Below, piece by piece: positions 26,101-34,478 of a stretch of DNA of 64,000 bases (the stretch's first letter is position 1; the number at the start of each line of letters is the position of its first letter). The translations under genes and the position numbers were made by a program. The notes below the pieces were generated by a model. The model made no database searches and was not told the origin of the DNA. It was given only the letters and a program-made list of their open reading frames with translations. Source of the stretch: Vicia villosa (taxonomy: Eukaryota > Streptophyta > Magnoliopsida > Fabales > Fabaceae); NCBI RefSeq assembly GCF_029867415.1, contig NC_081186.1, forward strand, positions 26,725,915 through 26,789,914. Direction: 5' to 3'.

Positions 26101-29100
26101 TGGTTATCCAAACTGTTGGGATATGATTTTGAAGTAAAATACAAGCCTGGGAAAGAGAATAATGCAGCAGACTCTTTATCAAGACAAATGCAGTATGTGA
26201 GTATAACTACTGTTCAGTGTGAAGCTTGGGAGGGCTTAGAAGAGGAAGTTCAGAAGGATGAGAAGCTGCAAGCTATAGTACAAGCAGTTTTGACTGATCC
26301 TTCCAGTCAAGAGGGGTTTAAATTAAAAGGGGGAAGGTTGTATCATGAGGGCAGGATTGTGATCCCTAAGCAATCTCCAAGGATTGATTGGATCATGAAG
26401 GAATTCCATGATACTGCAATTGGTGGGCACTCTGGTTATTTAAGGACATACAAAAGGATAGCCAGTGTTGTGTATTGGGAAGGAATGAGGAAGAGAATAC
26501 AGCAGTATGTCCAAGCTTGTGAAGTGTGCCAGAGGAACAAATATCAGACTCTGAGTCCTGGAGGATTGCTGCAACCTCTGCCTGTTCCCACTCAAACATG
26601 GAGTGACATCTCCATGGATTTCATTGGAGGTCTACCTAAAGCTCTAGGGGTAGACACAGTTATGGTAGTGGTGGATAGACTGACAAAATATGCCCACTTC
26701 ATTGCTGTCAGTCATCCTTATACAGCTAAGGAAATTGCAGAAGTGTTCATTAAAGAAGTAGTCAGGTTACATGGATTTCCCAGTTCCATAGTATCTGACA
26801 GGGACAAGGTGTTCTTAAGTCACTTCTGGTCAGAACTGTTCAGACAGGCAGGAACCAAGTTGAAGTATAGCAGTGCATACCATCCACAGTCTGATGAGCA
26901 GACTGAAGTAGTGAATAGATGTCTTGAGACTTACTTAAGATGTGTAACTGGGCTAAAACCAAAAGAGTGGCCTAAATGGCTTGCTTGGGCTGAACATTGG
27001 TATAATACCAATGACCATGGCTCTTTAAGAACTACACCCTTTGAAGCCTTGTATGGGAGAACACCTCCTGTGTTGGTGAGGGGAGATACTCCATCAGCAG
27101 TAGATGAAGTAAATAGACTGACTGCTGAGAGGAATGTGGTGTTAAAAGAGCTGCAGGAGCAGTTACTTAGGGCTCAAGACATTATGAGAAGTCAAGCAAA
27201 TAAACACAGAAGAGCTGTGGAGTTTGAAATTGGTGATATGGTGTTCTTGAAAATTCAGCCCTATAAAATGAAGAGATTGGCTAAGAGGTTGAATCAGAAA
27301 CTCAGTCCCAGATATTATGGTCCTTATGAGATACTTCAGAAGATTGGAGCAGTAGCATATAAGCTAAAACTACCAAAGACACCAGGGTTCACCCTGTGTT
27401 CCATGTCTCCCTGCTCAAAAAAACTGTCTCACCTTCTATGGTAACTCAACCTCTACCTGTGTGCATCAACGAAGAGTGGCACTTGGAACCAAAACCTGAG
27501 AGAATCCTAGAGCAAAGGCAGAATGAACAAGGAGAAATGGAGGTTTTGGTCAAATGGAAGGAGTTGCCTGAATTTGAAAACTCATGGGAAATTGCAGCTA
27601 GATTGAAAGCAGAATTTCCAAAAGTTCTCCTTGAGGTCAAGGAGAATTTGGAAGGGGGGAGAATTGGTAGGTTTGGAAAAGTTTACAAGAGGACCCGCAA
27701 GAGAGAGAAAGAGTGGCCAGCTAACAAAAAGGACAAAGAGGAGACAGCTAGCATATAGGACAAAATCTGTTAGGACCACTACTGAGCAGGGCTAGGTGTT
27801 AGGCTGTGAGTGGTTAGTGAATCCTAGGACTGATAATAAATAGAGGCAATGATTAGAATGTCAGTATGCTCAGATTTGGTACTGATTCCTAGGAGAGAAA
27901 GGCCTCTCGAAGTGCCTTAGTCCTTTTCTTTTCCTTTCTTTCTTTACTGCTATTCAGTACTTGTTTGTAATCCACTAGATCCCATTTGAACTCTAGCGAG
28001 TGTTGTTGAATAATCTAATACTTCCCTTGAATCTCTCTGTGTATTGTGTTTTTATGCTACTAATACTAAATTGAACCTATCAGTGATTTTTAAAACAAGC
28101 AGTAAATAACAATACATGGTGCATATATAAAATAAATTCATGTCACAATGGCCACAATATGCGTCTCGCTGTGACTGCAAGCACCCTACAACTGCAACCC
28201 CAATTTAAGCTTTGGTGTATCTATTTTGGACATGAATTCTATTTCTAGTATGAATCTTAATTCATTCTGATGACTTGCAACTTACTCCTAAACTTTATGT
28301 AGCCAACCACTTTTGTCAACTTTGTATAGCCAAATGTTGTCAAATATTGGCAATGGTGGCAGCAGATTTTTTGACAACTGCCATGGTCAATTTGTGAAGG
28401 ATGGCGGCGCCATGGCATTTTATGGCGGCTTAATATTGCAGATTTTTGGCTTTCCTCCAAAGGCCCACCACCCGCAATCAATAAACTAATAACCAATCAG
28501 TCAAACACTATGTCTTTTGTCATTTTGATAATCTCATCTTGAAGTTAGTGCCATAGAAGTTTCTATTCTCTGAAGGAGCATTGCTATATGGCCGAAGGGA
28601 TATTCATTCCATTGTATTTTTCTTCTTCATTATTAATAATAATACATTGCAGTTTCCATAATTTCCAATGTTCATTGTTATTTTCCTTGTGTGATTTCTA
28701 GTTTCTATCAAGTATTGCATTGGAGTGGTGCCTAATTGCACTTTCCATAATTTCCAATACCCTTTGTTATTTTCCATCTTGGGTGATTTCTGGTTTCTAA
28801 CATGTATTTCTCTAGAGTGGTGCATAAGGGACGATGCCCCATAAAGACCCAAGGTTAGGGGACCGAGGAGGGGAAGGAAAAGCAGTTGTTTGTTATTGTA
28901 GACAGGTATCACAAGATGGATAACTTGATAGTATTAATGCACCTATAAGATATAGTAAGGAGAATATCAATGTGTACCTCATAGCATAAGGGATCCGCTT
29001 TTATAGCTGCTTTGTACCTTTAACAACAACAGATGCAATGATGATGAGCCTTTATCAAATCAAATTGGCACAAATCATATCTATCTAACTCTTCACAAGA

Positions 29101-30121
29101 GTAGCAAGCAATTATACTTCGACCTCATACTAAATGCAGAACATCAACAAAAAGTAATGTTTCGAACAGTGTTATACGTAAGTTAGACGATAAAAGGTAC
29201 AAAATACTGCAAATATACTCACCACAATCGAGCCTGAGAACGGTTTTCTAGAGCTTCATATGCTTTGCCTCTCAAGAAACATATTGCAGAAGATATCTGT
29301 TATAGCATTACAAAATACATTCTAATCATAAAACTCCACATTTTAAAGCGAAGTTACTCAAAAAGTTTAACTTCAACCATATTTTCACATTCTAAATCAG
29401 CACTTATGTACCATTCTAGCAAAAATATCAAATTGAAGCAGCAGTACTAACAGAATTCAAATCCATCATGAGAGATACGTTCTCGAGGCACTAGATCAGT
29501 TAATCTACAAGATATTATTATTTTCTTTTGTCTCTTCCTAACCAACATAATGTTGCTGAAATTATAAACAAATTTGATCTATACATATAATATATAAGAA
29601 CCCTATTACAAAAACAAACTAATCAATATTTGTGAAAAAGAGCTTACATTGATTTCACGATCTTCACTATCTTTATCCAAGTACATAACATTAGAGTCCT
29701 TAGTATCATAAACATTTCCATTATCATCCACTTTAGCTTCACCCAGCATTGATAGACATTGATTCCATTCCTTCAATTCCTCCTTTAAAAAAAATAATCA
29801 AAGATATTAAATAGTTGTAATTTTCTTAAAAATAAATAAAAAATAAGCAGCATAATTGGGGAGAGTGAGAGTTACGAGGCACTTGGCGGCGAGGTAGCGG
29901 AAGCGGAGGTCACGAAGGACGATTTTAGAGGCGTTGAGGAGATGGAAGGCGCGGCGGTAGTGGCGGCCGAGGAAGAGAGCCTGTGCTTGCATGTAAATGT
30001 CAGCGGGGTCGTTGGTGAAGGCGGCGACTTTATCGGCGAAGAAGATCGCGGAGGAGTAGAGGTGCTTACTGACGCAGTCTCGCACTACTCCTCGAAGCTT
30101 CTCGATCTCTTCCTCCCTCAT
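11136..30121 (-). CDS. APC6: Anaphase-promoting complex subunit 6 (CDC16), 16 exons
   Basis: Tetratricopeptide-repeat (TPR) scaffold subunit of the nuclear APC/C ubiquitin ligase, needed for mitotic exit and gametophyte development in Arabidopsis (NOMEGA). Exons in order: 30121-29876, 29782-29648, 29296-29223, 29017-28978, 17711-17666, 17532-17453, 17367-17186, 17045-16920, 16768-16694, 15807-15682, 13660-13591, 13249-13167, 12812-12699, 11780-11681, 11406-11371, 11240-11136. All 15 introns are GT-AG, phases agree, and the joined frame is open for 545 residues, close to the 543 I recall for Arabidopsis. Recognisable blocks are KHLYSSAIFFADKV (exon 1), FPPAWIGYGNAFAAQEEGD (exon 10) and the TPR-like EAISYYEKALAL (exon 14). 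The ATG at 30121 is the only in-frame start before the conserved REEEIEK. Intron 4 is 11.3 kb and holds two retrotransposons. No defect is seen; exon borders were placed by eye and homology. Confidence 0.95.
12085..12310 (-). pseudogene. LINE reverse-transcriptase remnant in APC6 intron 13
   Basis: The minus strand encodes a short stretch resembling plant L1-type reverse transcriptase: DKVPRDVLLKVLEKKGV, then AYICAIKDMHD, at about 12190-12280. This matches the family's LEKAYDKVPR...AYI.AI.DMYD region. Stops flank it, no poly-A tail or TSD was found, and only a small part of the RT domain remains. It lies in intron 13 (11781-12698), in sense with APC6. Confidence 0.65.
14408..14602. mobile_element. 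hAT-type MITE in APC6 intron 10
   Basis: A 195-bp GC-rich insert with ends CAGTGTTATC and ACAACACTG, about 9 bp of imperfect terminal inverted repeat. It is flanked by a perfect 8-bp duplication, CTAGGCTG, at 14400-14407 and 14603-14610. An 8-bp duplication and CA(G)TG-type ends fit the hAT superfamily. The body has repeated GCCGC/GGCGG words around ATGGC, unlike the AT-rich intron. It is too short to encode transposase. Confidence 0.88.
14712..15284. repeat. Two interleaved direct repeats in APC6 intron 10
   Basis: A 75-bp unit beginning GAGCTTTTTTCTAAGAGAAA occurs near 14712-14786 and again near 15120-15195. An 87-bp unit beginning TTTCATTACCATTAACACAA occurs near 15033-15119 and again near 15194-15284. 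The second copies sit next to each other, so one block was duplicated locally. A run of about 20 A follows the first unit near 14789. No TSD or coding potential is seen. Confidence 0.8.
16031..16391. mobile_element. hAT-like MITE in APC6 intron 9
   Basis: A 361-bp insert starting CAGGGGCGGATGCAC and ending GGATCCGCCACTG, which gives an inverted repeat of about 11 bp with one mismatch (CAGGGGCGGAT/CAGTGGCGGAT). The 8 bp on each side (CATATACA and TATGTACA) match at six positions, a decayed hAT-sized duplication. The interior is AT-rich with no ORF. Confidence 0.75.
18270..18499 (-). repeat. 3' LTR of intronic copia (230 bp)
   Basis: Begins TGTTGAAGATTAG in element sense and ends CATATTTCTATA, so its termini are TG...TA rather than TG...CA. 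The left border is set by the ATAAG duplication and the right border by the purine tract. Confidence 0.93.
18507..22414 (-). pseudogene. Copia gag-pol with gag deletion and frameshift
   Basis: From the ATG at 22414 the frame gives gag (GHKLNGQNYNQWVRSVKIYL), then passes straight into protease (IIDSGASDHMTG, about residue 200) with no CCHC zinc knuckle. The gag C-terminus appears deleted at about 21840 (EVRGR joined to KQKSW). Integrase follows with CEICQ, IDDHTRITWV, SDNGREY and GVAERKNR. The frame shifts by 1 nt near 20750 into a 745-codon frame with RT (YVDDIVITGND) and RNase H (YSDWAG, shortened relative to the usual DADWAG; KAEFRAMA), ending at 18507. Without the zinc knuckle and with a frameshift it is probably non-autonomous. 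Confidence 0.93.
22465..22694 (-). repeat. 5' LTR of intronic copia (230 bp)
   Basis: Same 230-bp length as its partner. Three differences were seen: two close together in the GTGAGGTACATA/GTGACGTATATA stretch and one G/A in CTGTTTTGTAAC/CTGTTTTATAAC. The inner end touches the primer-binding site (22453-22464, TGGTATCAGAGC in element sense) with no spacer. Confidence 0.94.
22734..23151 (+). repeat. 5' LTR of the Reina-type element (418 bp)
   Basis: TGGTAGATTT...CCTATCA; followed after 3 bp by the primer-binding site TGGTATCAGAGC at 23155-23166. Confidence 0.95.
23188..27758 (+). pseudogene. Reina-type gag-pol-chromodomain polyprotein, one frameshift
   Basis: One frame of 1418 codons from the ATG 22 bp after the primer site. 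It has gag with a predicted helical N-terminus (MENRIDSMEQRMENFEGTIE), a zinc knuckle (CFKCGDKWNREHVCK, about residue 322), protease (LIDSGATSNFID, about 405), RT (FFDDILIYS, about 741, intact), RNase H (ETDASGKGIGA, about 889), and integrase with HHCC, SMDF, SDRD and the catalytic Glu. Usual SDGQTE reads SDEQTE here. A 1-nt frameshift near 27385-27400 moves the chromodomain (VLVKWKELPEFENSWE) into another frame, which ends at 27758 inside the 3' LTR. Apart from the frameshift all domains look intact. Confidence 0.94.
27665..28082 (+). repeat. 3' LTR of the Reina-type element (418 bp)
   Basis: Same length as the 5' LTR with 11 substitutions by eye and no indel. The polyprotein reading frame enters this LTR and stops at 27756-27758. 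Confidence 0.95.
28328..28487. repeat. Degenerate relative of the GC-rich hAT MITE
   Basis: Contains GGCGGCGCCATGGC and a following GATTTTTGGCT...CCACCACCCGC stretch that resembles the interior of the MITE at 14408-14602. No terminal repeats or duplication could be placed, so the limits are approximate. Confidence 0.4.
28647..28834. repeat. Tandem duplication of about 90 bp in intron 4
   Basis: Two adjacent imperfect copies, each starting TTTCCATAATTTCCAAT and ending GAGTGGTGC (about 28647-28735 and 28737-28834). No coding sense is evident. Confidence 0.75.
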
Positions 30122-30310
30122 TTTCACTGCTAGGTTTTGTTGTTCCTCTTGCTTTTTGGTTGCTTGCTTGGTTATGAATGAGTTAATGGATTCGATTCAA
30201 GCTGGGTGTGATGTTAAGGGCGAAAAATTGAAAGAGAGATGGGAGGGAAGGTTAATTATCCACAAATTTTATTAATTTAGATTTCCGTACGATGGAAACT
30301 GTACATCTGC
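30122..30310. promoter_or_regulatory. Short divergent upstream region between APC6 and tRNA-Glu
   Basis: Only 189 bp separate the APC6 start codon (read leftwards) from the first base of the tRNA-Glu gene (read rightwards). The APC6 5'UTR and core promoter must lie here or extend across the tRNA gene. No clear TATA box is seen for APC6, which would suit a housekeeping gene. This is inferred from position. Confidence 0.5.
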
Positions 30311-30382
30311 TCCGTTGTAGTCTAGTTGGTTAGGATATTCGGCTCTCACCCGAAAGACCCGGGTTCAAGTCCCGGCAACGGA
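30311..30382 (+). tRNA. tRNA-Glu (anticodon CTC)
   Basis: A 72-nt cloverleaf: acceptor TCCGTTG pairs with CAACGGA; anticodon arm TTCGG-CTCTCAC-CCGAA gives anticodon CTC (Glu, GAG codons); T arm CCGGG-TTCAAGT-CCCGG. A box (TAGTCTAGTTGG) and B box (GGTTCAAGTCC) are present, so RNA polymerase III should transcribe it. There is no encoded CCA and no intron. Compared with the usual plant tRNA-Glu, one base pair of the anticodon stem is T-A instead of C-G, a compensatory change, so it looks functional. Confidence 0.97.
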
Positions 30383-30385
30383 AAC

Positions 30386-30390
30386 TTTTT
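30386..30390 (+). terminator. RNA polymerase III terminator of tRNA-Glu
   Basis: A run of five T on the sense strand starting 4 nt after the mature 3' end, the usual Pol III stop signal. Confidence 0.85.
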
Positions 30391-30513
30391 GAAAATATAT
30401 TGTTATTTGATGTGTTATTGAGACTCATCAAAACTACTGTAACATTGAAGTTGGTATTATTAGGCGAAAAAATTATTAATTACTTTTTTTTTTAATTTAA
30501 TGTGTTTTTTTTA

Positions 30514-31545
30514 GGGATGATAATGAGTAGGGTATGGATAGAATACTATAATATTTGTCTTCATATATTTGTAATTTGAAAAAATCTCTGTATTCAAATT
30601 TATATTTGTGTGACTATTAATTTTTATACTTGTATCTGTATTCTGTGGATACCTAAATTCCTTTATTTGTATATGTTACTCGTAGTTCTGATAAAAATAA
30701 ATTTATCAATTGAAAATATCATATTATTTTAATTTTTTAACAAAGTTAAAAAAAAACTAAAAGATTTTAATATTGAATTGAGAAATAAAGGAAGAATTAT
30801 ATTAAAATGTGTAGTTGTTTATGTGATGTATTTTTGTAAAGATATAGACAAACATTTTTTATATGAGAATATAAATTAAAATATACAAATGTACATTGTG
30901 CATGTATAGAGTGTGGTGAGTACGAAGGTACTCGTACCCGCACCCATACTCGTTTATTATAATGGTAATTACTCGTAAACCTCGCGTCCATATCCATTTT
31001 TGCAAGTTTTTACTCTATCCATTGTAGGTAAGTTTTGCGGGTACTAGGGGTGAAAATAGACTAGACTAGACTTTGGAAGGCATGAGTCTGACCTACGATA
31101 AATTTAAAAGGCCTAAGTCTGGTCTATGGCCTATCATAGGCTCAGTTTTTTGGCTTGACCTGACCTTTTTAATAATCTGGTCTGGCCTGAAAGTCTATTT
31201 AAAAGTCTGTATCTCATTAAAGTTTTCAATTAATCCATATTACTTAAGAAGCCTTATAGATCGGCCTATATATGCATATATAAGACGACCTATTTAACCT
31301 TTGTTCTAATATATATGCAAACATAGGCTAGCCTATTTAGCCTTTTTTTCTAATATATATGCCTATCTAGCCTATTTGGCCTATTTAATAAAACAGACTT
31401 TTAAAAAAGTCTAAGTCTGGCCTCTTTATTAAATAGGTATGGTCTGACCTTAAGTAGGCTAGGCTATAGGCCCCTGTAGACCGGCCTGGCCTATTCCCAC
31501 CCCTAGCGGATACCCATTTGATATAAGTATAATTGTCATCACTAA
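30514..31545. mobile_element. Probable MITE, split by another MITE
   Basis: The left end AGGGATGATAATGAG...GGGTATGGATA and the right end GGATACCCATTTG...ATTGTCATCAC are roughly inverted copies. The segment is filled with GGGTA/TACCC words. A second element (31045-31505) interrupts it right after GGGTAC and the GGATACCC end resumes afterwards. No clean duplication was found, so the outer limits are approximate. Confidence 0.5.
31045..31505. mobile_element. Foldback MITE with TAGGGGTG ends
   Basis: A 461-bp insert starting TAGGGGTGAAAATAG and ending CTATTCCCACCCCTA, a 15-bp inverted repeat with two mismatches. The interior is dominated by repeated AGGCCTA/TAGGCC words. No ORF. It appears nested in the GGGTA-rich repeat around it; if the TA is a target duplication, it could belong to a TA-targeting superfamily. 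Confidence 0.65.
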
Positions 31546-32107
31546 TCTTTTGGACTCTTAATTTAATTTAAAAAATTTCTTAATTTCTTATTTAATAAAT
31601 GTTACGTATTGATCTCTTAACAATTTTATGTTAACCAACTTAATCATTTCTGTTAAATGCTGGGAAAAATGTTAACTTTGGTATATGTGGTCGTCTAGGT
31701 GGTATTGTGTTATCTGACATGGCTTTTTTGAATATTTGAATTTAGTTGTTTTTGTGTTGAAACATTTTCGCTATGTTGAAACCTTTCAGTGTCATTTCAT
31801 TGTGTTTGGCAAAGTTGGAAGAAGAAAAGGAGAATAAGAGAAGACGAAGAGAAACCCTAGTTCAGATGAAACAGAGTTTCCCTAAACATGAAGAAGATAG
31901 AAAGACAAAGACGGGCGCGGTTGAGGAGAAAAGAATACTAATTACTCATCTCCATTATTGAAGGTACTATTTCTCGCGTCTGAACCTAATAAAAATATAA
32001 ACTTTTTTAATGCATCTTCCTCATTGATCCTTCCACCTTCGTTAGCGTGAATAGGTCATGGATGAGTGGCTTGAGTGTACTGTTTATGAAATTGAAAATT
32101 TTTCCTA
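31546..32107. other. AT-rich spacer
   Basis: No recognisable gene. A short open frame at 31773-31961 is rich in Lys/Arg/Glu with no homolog I recognise and is not called. Confidence 0.5.
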
Positions 32108-33353
32108 GTTTCCTGACAGTTTCCCCTAAATTTTCATCCCTAATGCTCAAGGCATTCACATACAACATGTGGCTTTTCTAACTTCATTCAATCATCCAAT
32201 TATGATTTTTGAGCAGATTCATGTCATTTATGCATTAACAAAACTATTTGCTCCCTTTATTTACACTTGTGCTTTCATTTTTCTCAACTGGAACTTCTGA
32301 AAGAATGGAGGATGTAGGGGATATTGCCATTGCTTGTACTTTGGCCAAGCTTTTGTCAAACATACCAATTTCTAAAGGAGGACCAATAAGTTTGGTCGTA
32401 TTTGACAATCATGCTTTGCAGGTGTGCTATTGGTAGAATTGCTTTCTACAATTGTTCTAGGTGTGTGTTTGGATTAATGTTTATCATCTGTGATTTTGAA
32501 TGAAATAATAATTTAGAACTTAGTTTAAATTTCATTCCTAACACAACTACATTTTATCATTGCTAATGAAATGAAATAGAGTTTCACAGTAAAACTCCAT
32601 TTTTATTCAACAAAACAATGTTTGGTAGTTTCCCGTGAAACCAAACATACACTTTATTGGTCCATATGTCGTTCTTTATTTCATGGAATATATGCGCCTA
32701 CTTATTTGATTATTGGCTTAAATGCACCTTTGGTCCCTGTAAGTTAGCGAGTTTTTTATTTTCGTCCCTGTAAGTTTTTTTCTGGGTCTGAGTCTCTATA
32801 CTTCACTTTTGCGTTTGTTTTAGTCCCTAAAATCAAAATCCGCAGGAAATTTCGCAGGAAAACCTGCAGATTTTCCTGCGGATTTTAGCTTTAGGGACTA
32901 AACCGCAAGTAAAAAGTAAGATATAGGGACTCATACCAACAAAAAAAACTTACAGGGACGAAAATCAAAAACACGCTAACTTACAGGGACCAAAGGTGCA
33001 TTTAAGCCTTGATTATTTGTTATAATTCATGAGTGATTCTAATTTGGTGACAACATTTTACCATGCTTTCAAAGTGGCATATCATTACTTAAAAGAAGGC
33101 TCCAAGATGTGACTAATTATGACAATCTTAGACTTTCACTCAATACTTTTGATTAATCTTCTATAGTTTCAACTTAGACTGTAACAAGTTTATATTTAAT
33201 AAATATTGATTGATAAATTGAATGAGTATGATCACTTTCACACTATCCCATTTCAATATAAATTATGGCTTTCTTGTTTTAGATATCAGTTGTTTTTTTT
33301 ATGATGATGCTTGGAAACGGTTTCATAACCAATTGCAGCATTTTCCAACAATG
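32108..33353 (+). pseudogene. Ribose-phosphate pyrophosphokinase (PRS3/PRS4-type) relic
   Basis: Two exon-like blocks match plant phosphate-independent PRPP synthetase. Block 1 (about 32108-32421) reads [17 protein letters not shown], then [11 protein letters not shown] and, after a frame change, [20 protein letters not shown] and FDNHALQ, ending at a plausible donor (CAG/GTGTGC). Block 2 (33303-33353) reads DDAWKRFHNQLQHFPTM, a downstream segment of the same protein. The gap between them, which now includes a Mutator-type MITE, would be intron plus lost exons. In-frame stops (TAA near 32127, TGA near 32299) and a frameshift rule out a functional enzyme. Preserved introns point to a genomic duplicate rather than a retrocopy. 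Confidence 0.78.
32715..33008. mobile_element. Mutator-type foldback MITE
   Basis: A 294-bp insert whose ends GGCTTAAATGCACCTTTGG and CCAAAGGTGCATTTAAGCC are perfect inverted complements, with complementarity continuing inward through GTCCCTGTAAGTTAGCG. It is flanked by a perfect 9-bp duplication TTGATTATT (32706-32714 and 33009-33017), the size typical of Mutator-like elements. The centre is itself a hairpin around TTTTCCTGCGGATTTT. It has no coding capacity. Confidence 0.93.
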
Positions 33354-33439
33354 TTGCATATTTTTAATCTAAAAATGTTTCCCAAATTTTGTTGACGTCG
33401 ATTTTTTTAAAAAAATTCCTATCTTTACTTTAGATTCAG

Positions 33440-33461
33440 GGTTTTTGAACCTTCCTGGCTT

Positions 33462-33525
<64 letters not shown>

Positions 33526-33745
33526 ATAACCTTACAAAATCTTAAACAATTAGAAAGGATGAATTTTGAGCACACTCATATCATTAATGAAGCTTTATTC
33601 CCTTTATCAAACTTTCAAGAGCTGATATATTTATCTTTTAAAAATCCTTCACTTACAGACATCTCACTTTACCATATATCATTCGTTCCTAAATTAACAA
33701 AGCCAAGTATTTGCGATGCAGTAAAGTTGTGTTTGATGGAGGTAC
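33440..33745 (+). pseudogene. Leucine-rich-repeat-like coding remnant with an internal (CT)30
   Basis: The plus strand encodes LQNLKQLERMNFEHTHI, then LFPLSNFQELIYLSF and LTDISLYHISFVPKL, spaced like leucine-rich repeats, downstream of a (CT)30 tract that reads as Ser-Leu repeats. The frame degrades after DAV (about 33720). A following stretch (33722-33890) has coding-like composition that I cannot assign. No complete gene model can be built. Confidence 0.4.
33465..33524. repeat. (CT)30 microsatellite
   Basis: Sixty bases of uninterrupted CT dinucleotide. Confidence 0.97.
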
Positions 33746-34024
33746 TTGGCATCCAATGACTCCAAATCGTAGGCAATGAGCTCATTGTGCACTTGAGTAT
33801 GCAGTATTTCTTGCTAAAAATCTTGCACGAGCCATCAACTTTGATGATGCTTCTATCAAAGAAGTTTTTAAATCACAAGACAGTGAAATAGAAATACTAT
33901 ATGTACACATGAATATATACACACTCTATTCAATCAATGTAAAGACGAATATTGGGTTCATAGTAAAGATGAAAAATCACAAGTGTCTTTGCTGAAAAAG
34001 TAGTTTCCAAGAGAGAGAGAGAGA

Positions 34025-34190
34025 TGTTGGAGTTAGTACAATAAGGATCTTCATAGTAATCTCTTTATCCTTTGTGTCTTTCTTAAGTAAGGCTGTCCAT
34101 AGGCATGGAGTGGTAGACAGAAGAAATCATAGCATTCAGTCTTAAGCCTTGTGTTAAAACCTCTAGTTAACTTTCTCCATAATTCCAACA
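34025..34190 (-). repeat. Candidate 3' LTR of the copia fragment
   Basis: A 166-bp stretch with inverted ends TGTTGGA and TTCCAACA, on the side of the RNase H end where a 3' LTR is expected. There is no second copy to compare and no convincing purine tract, so this is tentative. Confidence 0.45.
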
Positions 34191-34478
34191 TTCTGATAAG
34201 ATATCACTGCTTTTGCACGGAGTACGAGTAGTGACAGTTTGTAGTTGTGTTTCCAACAAGGCATTTGAAGCTCAATTTGAATATCAGATGTTGAGTTTAT
34301 TTTGGCACTAAGGTTTTATTTGAAATCCAGATTCTGATCCGTTGGAATCTAAATTTCATGCTTCTTCTATAAAAGCTAATTAATTGGGTCAGAACCAAGT
34401 TAATAACTAGCTTTAATGAACCTGCACACCTAATCAAACATTAGTATACCCTTTTGTTCTTTAAGTATTTTGTTATCA

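Larger units (their letters stand above)
22734..28082 (+). mobile_element. Ty3/gypsy chromovirus (Reina type) in APC6 intron 4
   Basis: A complete 5349-bp element on the plus strand, antisense to APC6. It has two 418-bp LTRs with TGGTAG...CTATCA ends, a primer site matching tRNA-Met 3 bp after the 5' LTR, a purine tract GGAAGGGGGGAGAAT just before the 3' LTR, and perfect GTGAT duplications (22729-22733 and 28083-28087). Short LTRs, a single zinc knuckle and a C-terminal chromodomain suggest the Reina clade; a related chromovirus clade is possible. The LTRs differ at 11 positions by eye, more than any other pair here. Confidence 0.95.
17712..28977 (-). other. APC6: APC6 intron 4, enlarged by retrotransposons
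   Basis: An 11,266-bp intron between the GTACAC donor after exon 4 and the TCAG acceptor before exon 5. About 9.8 kb is accounted for by the copia element (18270-22694) and the Reina-type element (22734-28082). Removing both, with one copy of each duplication, leaves about 1.5 kb. The remaining 17712-18264 and 28088-28977 carry no coding sequence I can support. Confidence 0.93.

Noticed and set aside
30119..30127. APC6 start two codons upstream (GTG AAA ATG)
   Set aside because: The upstream codon is GTG; the first ATG is at 30121 and matches the family's MREEEIEK start.
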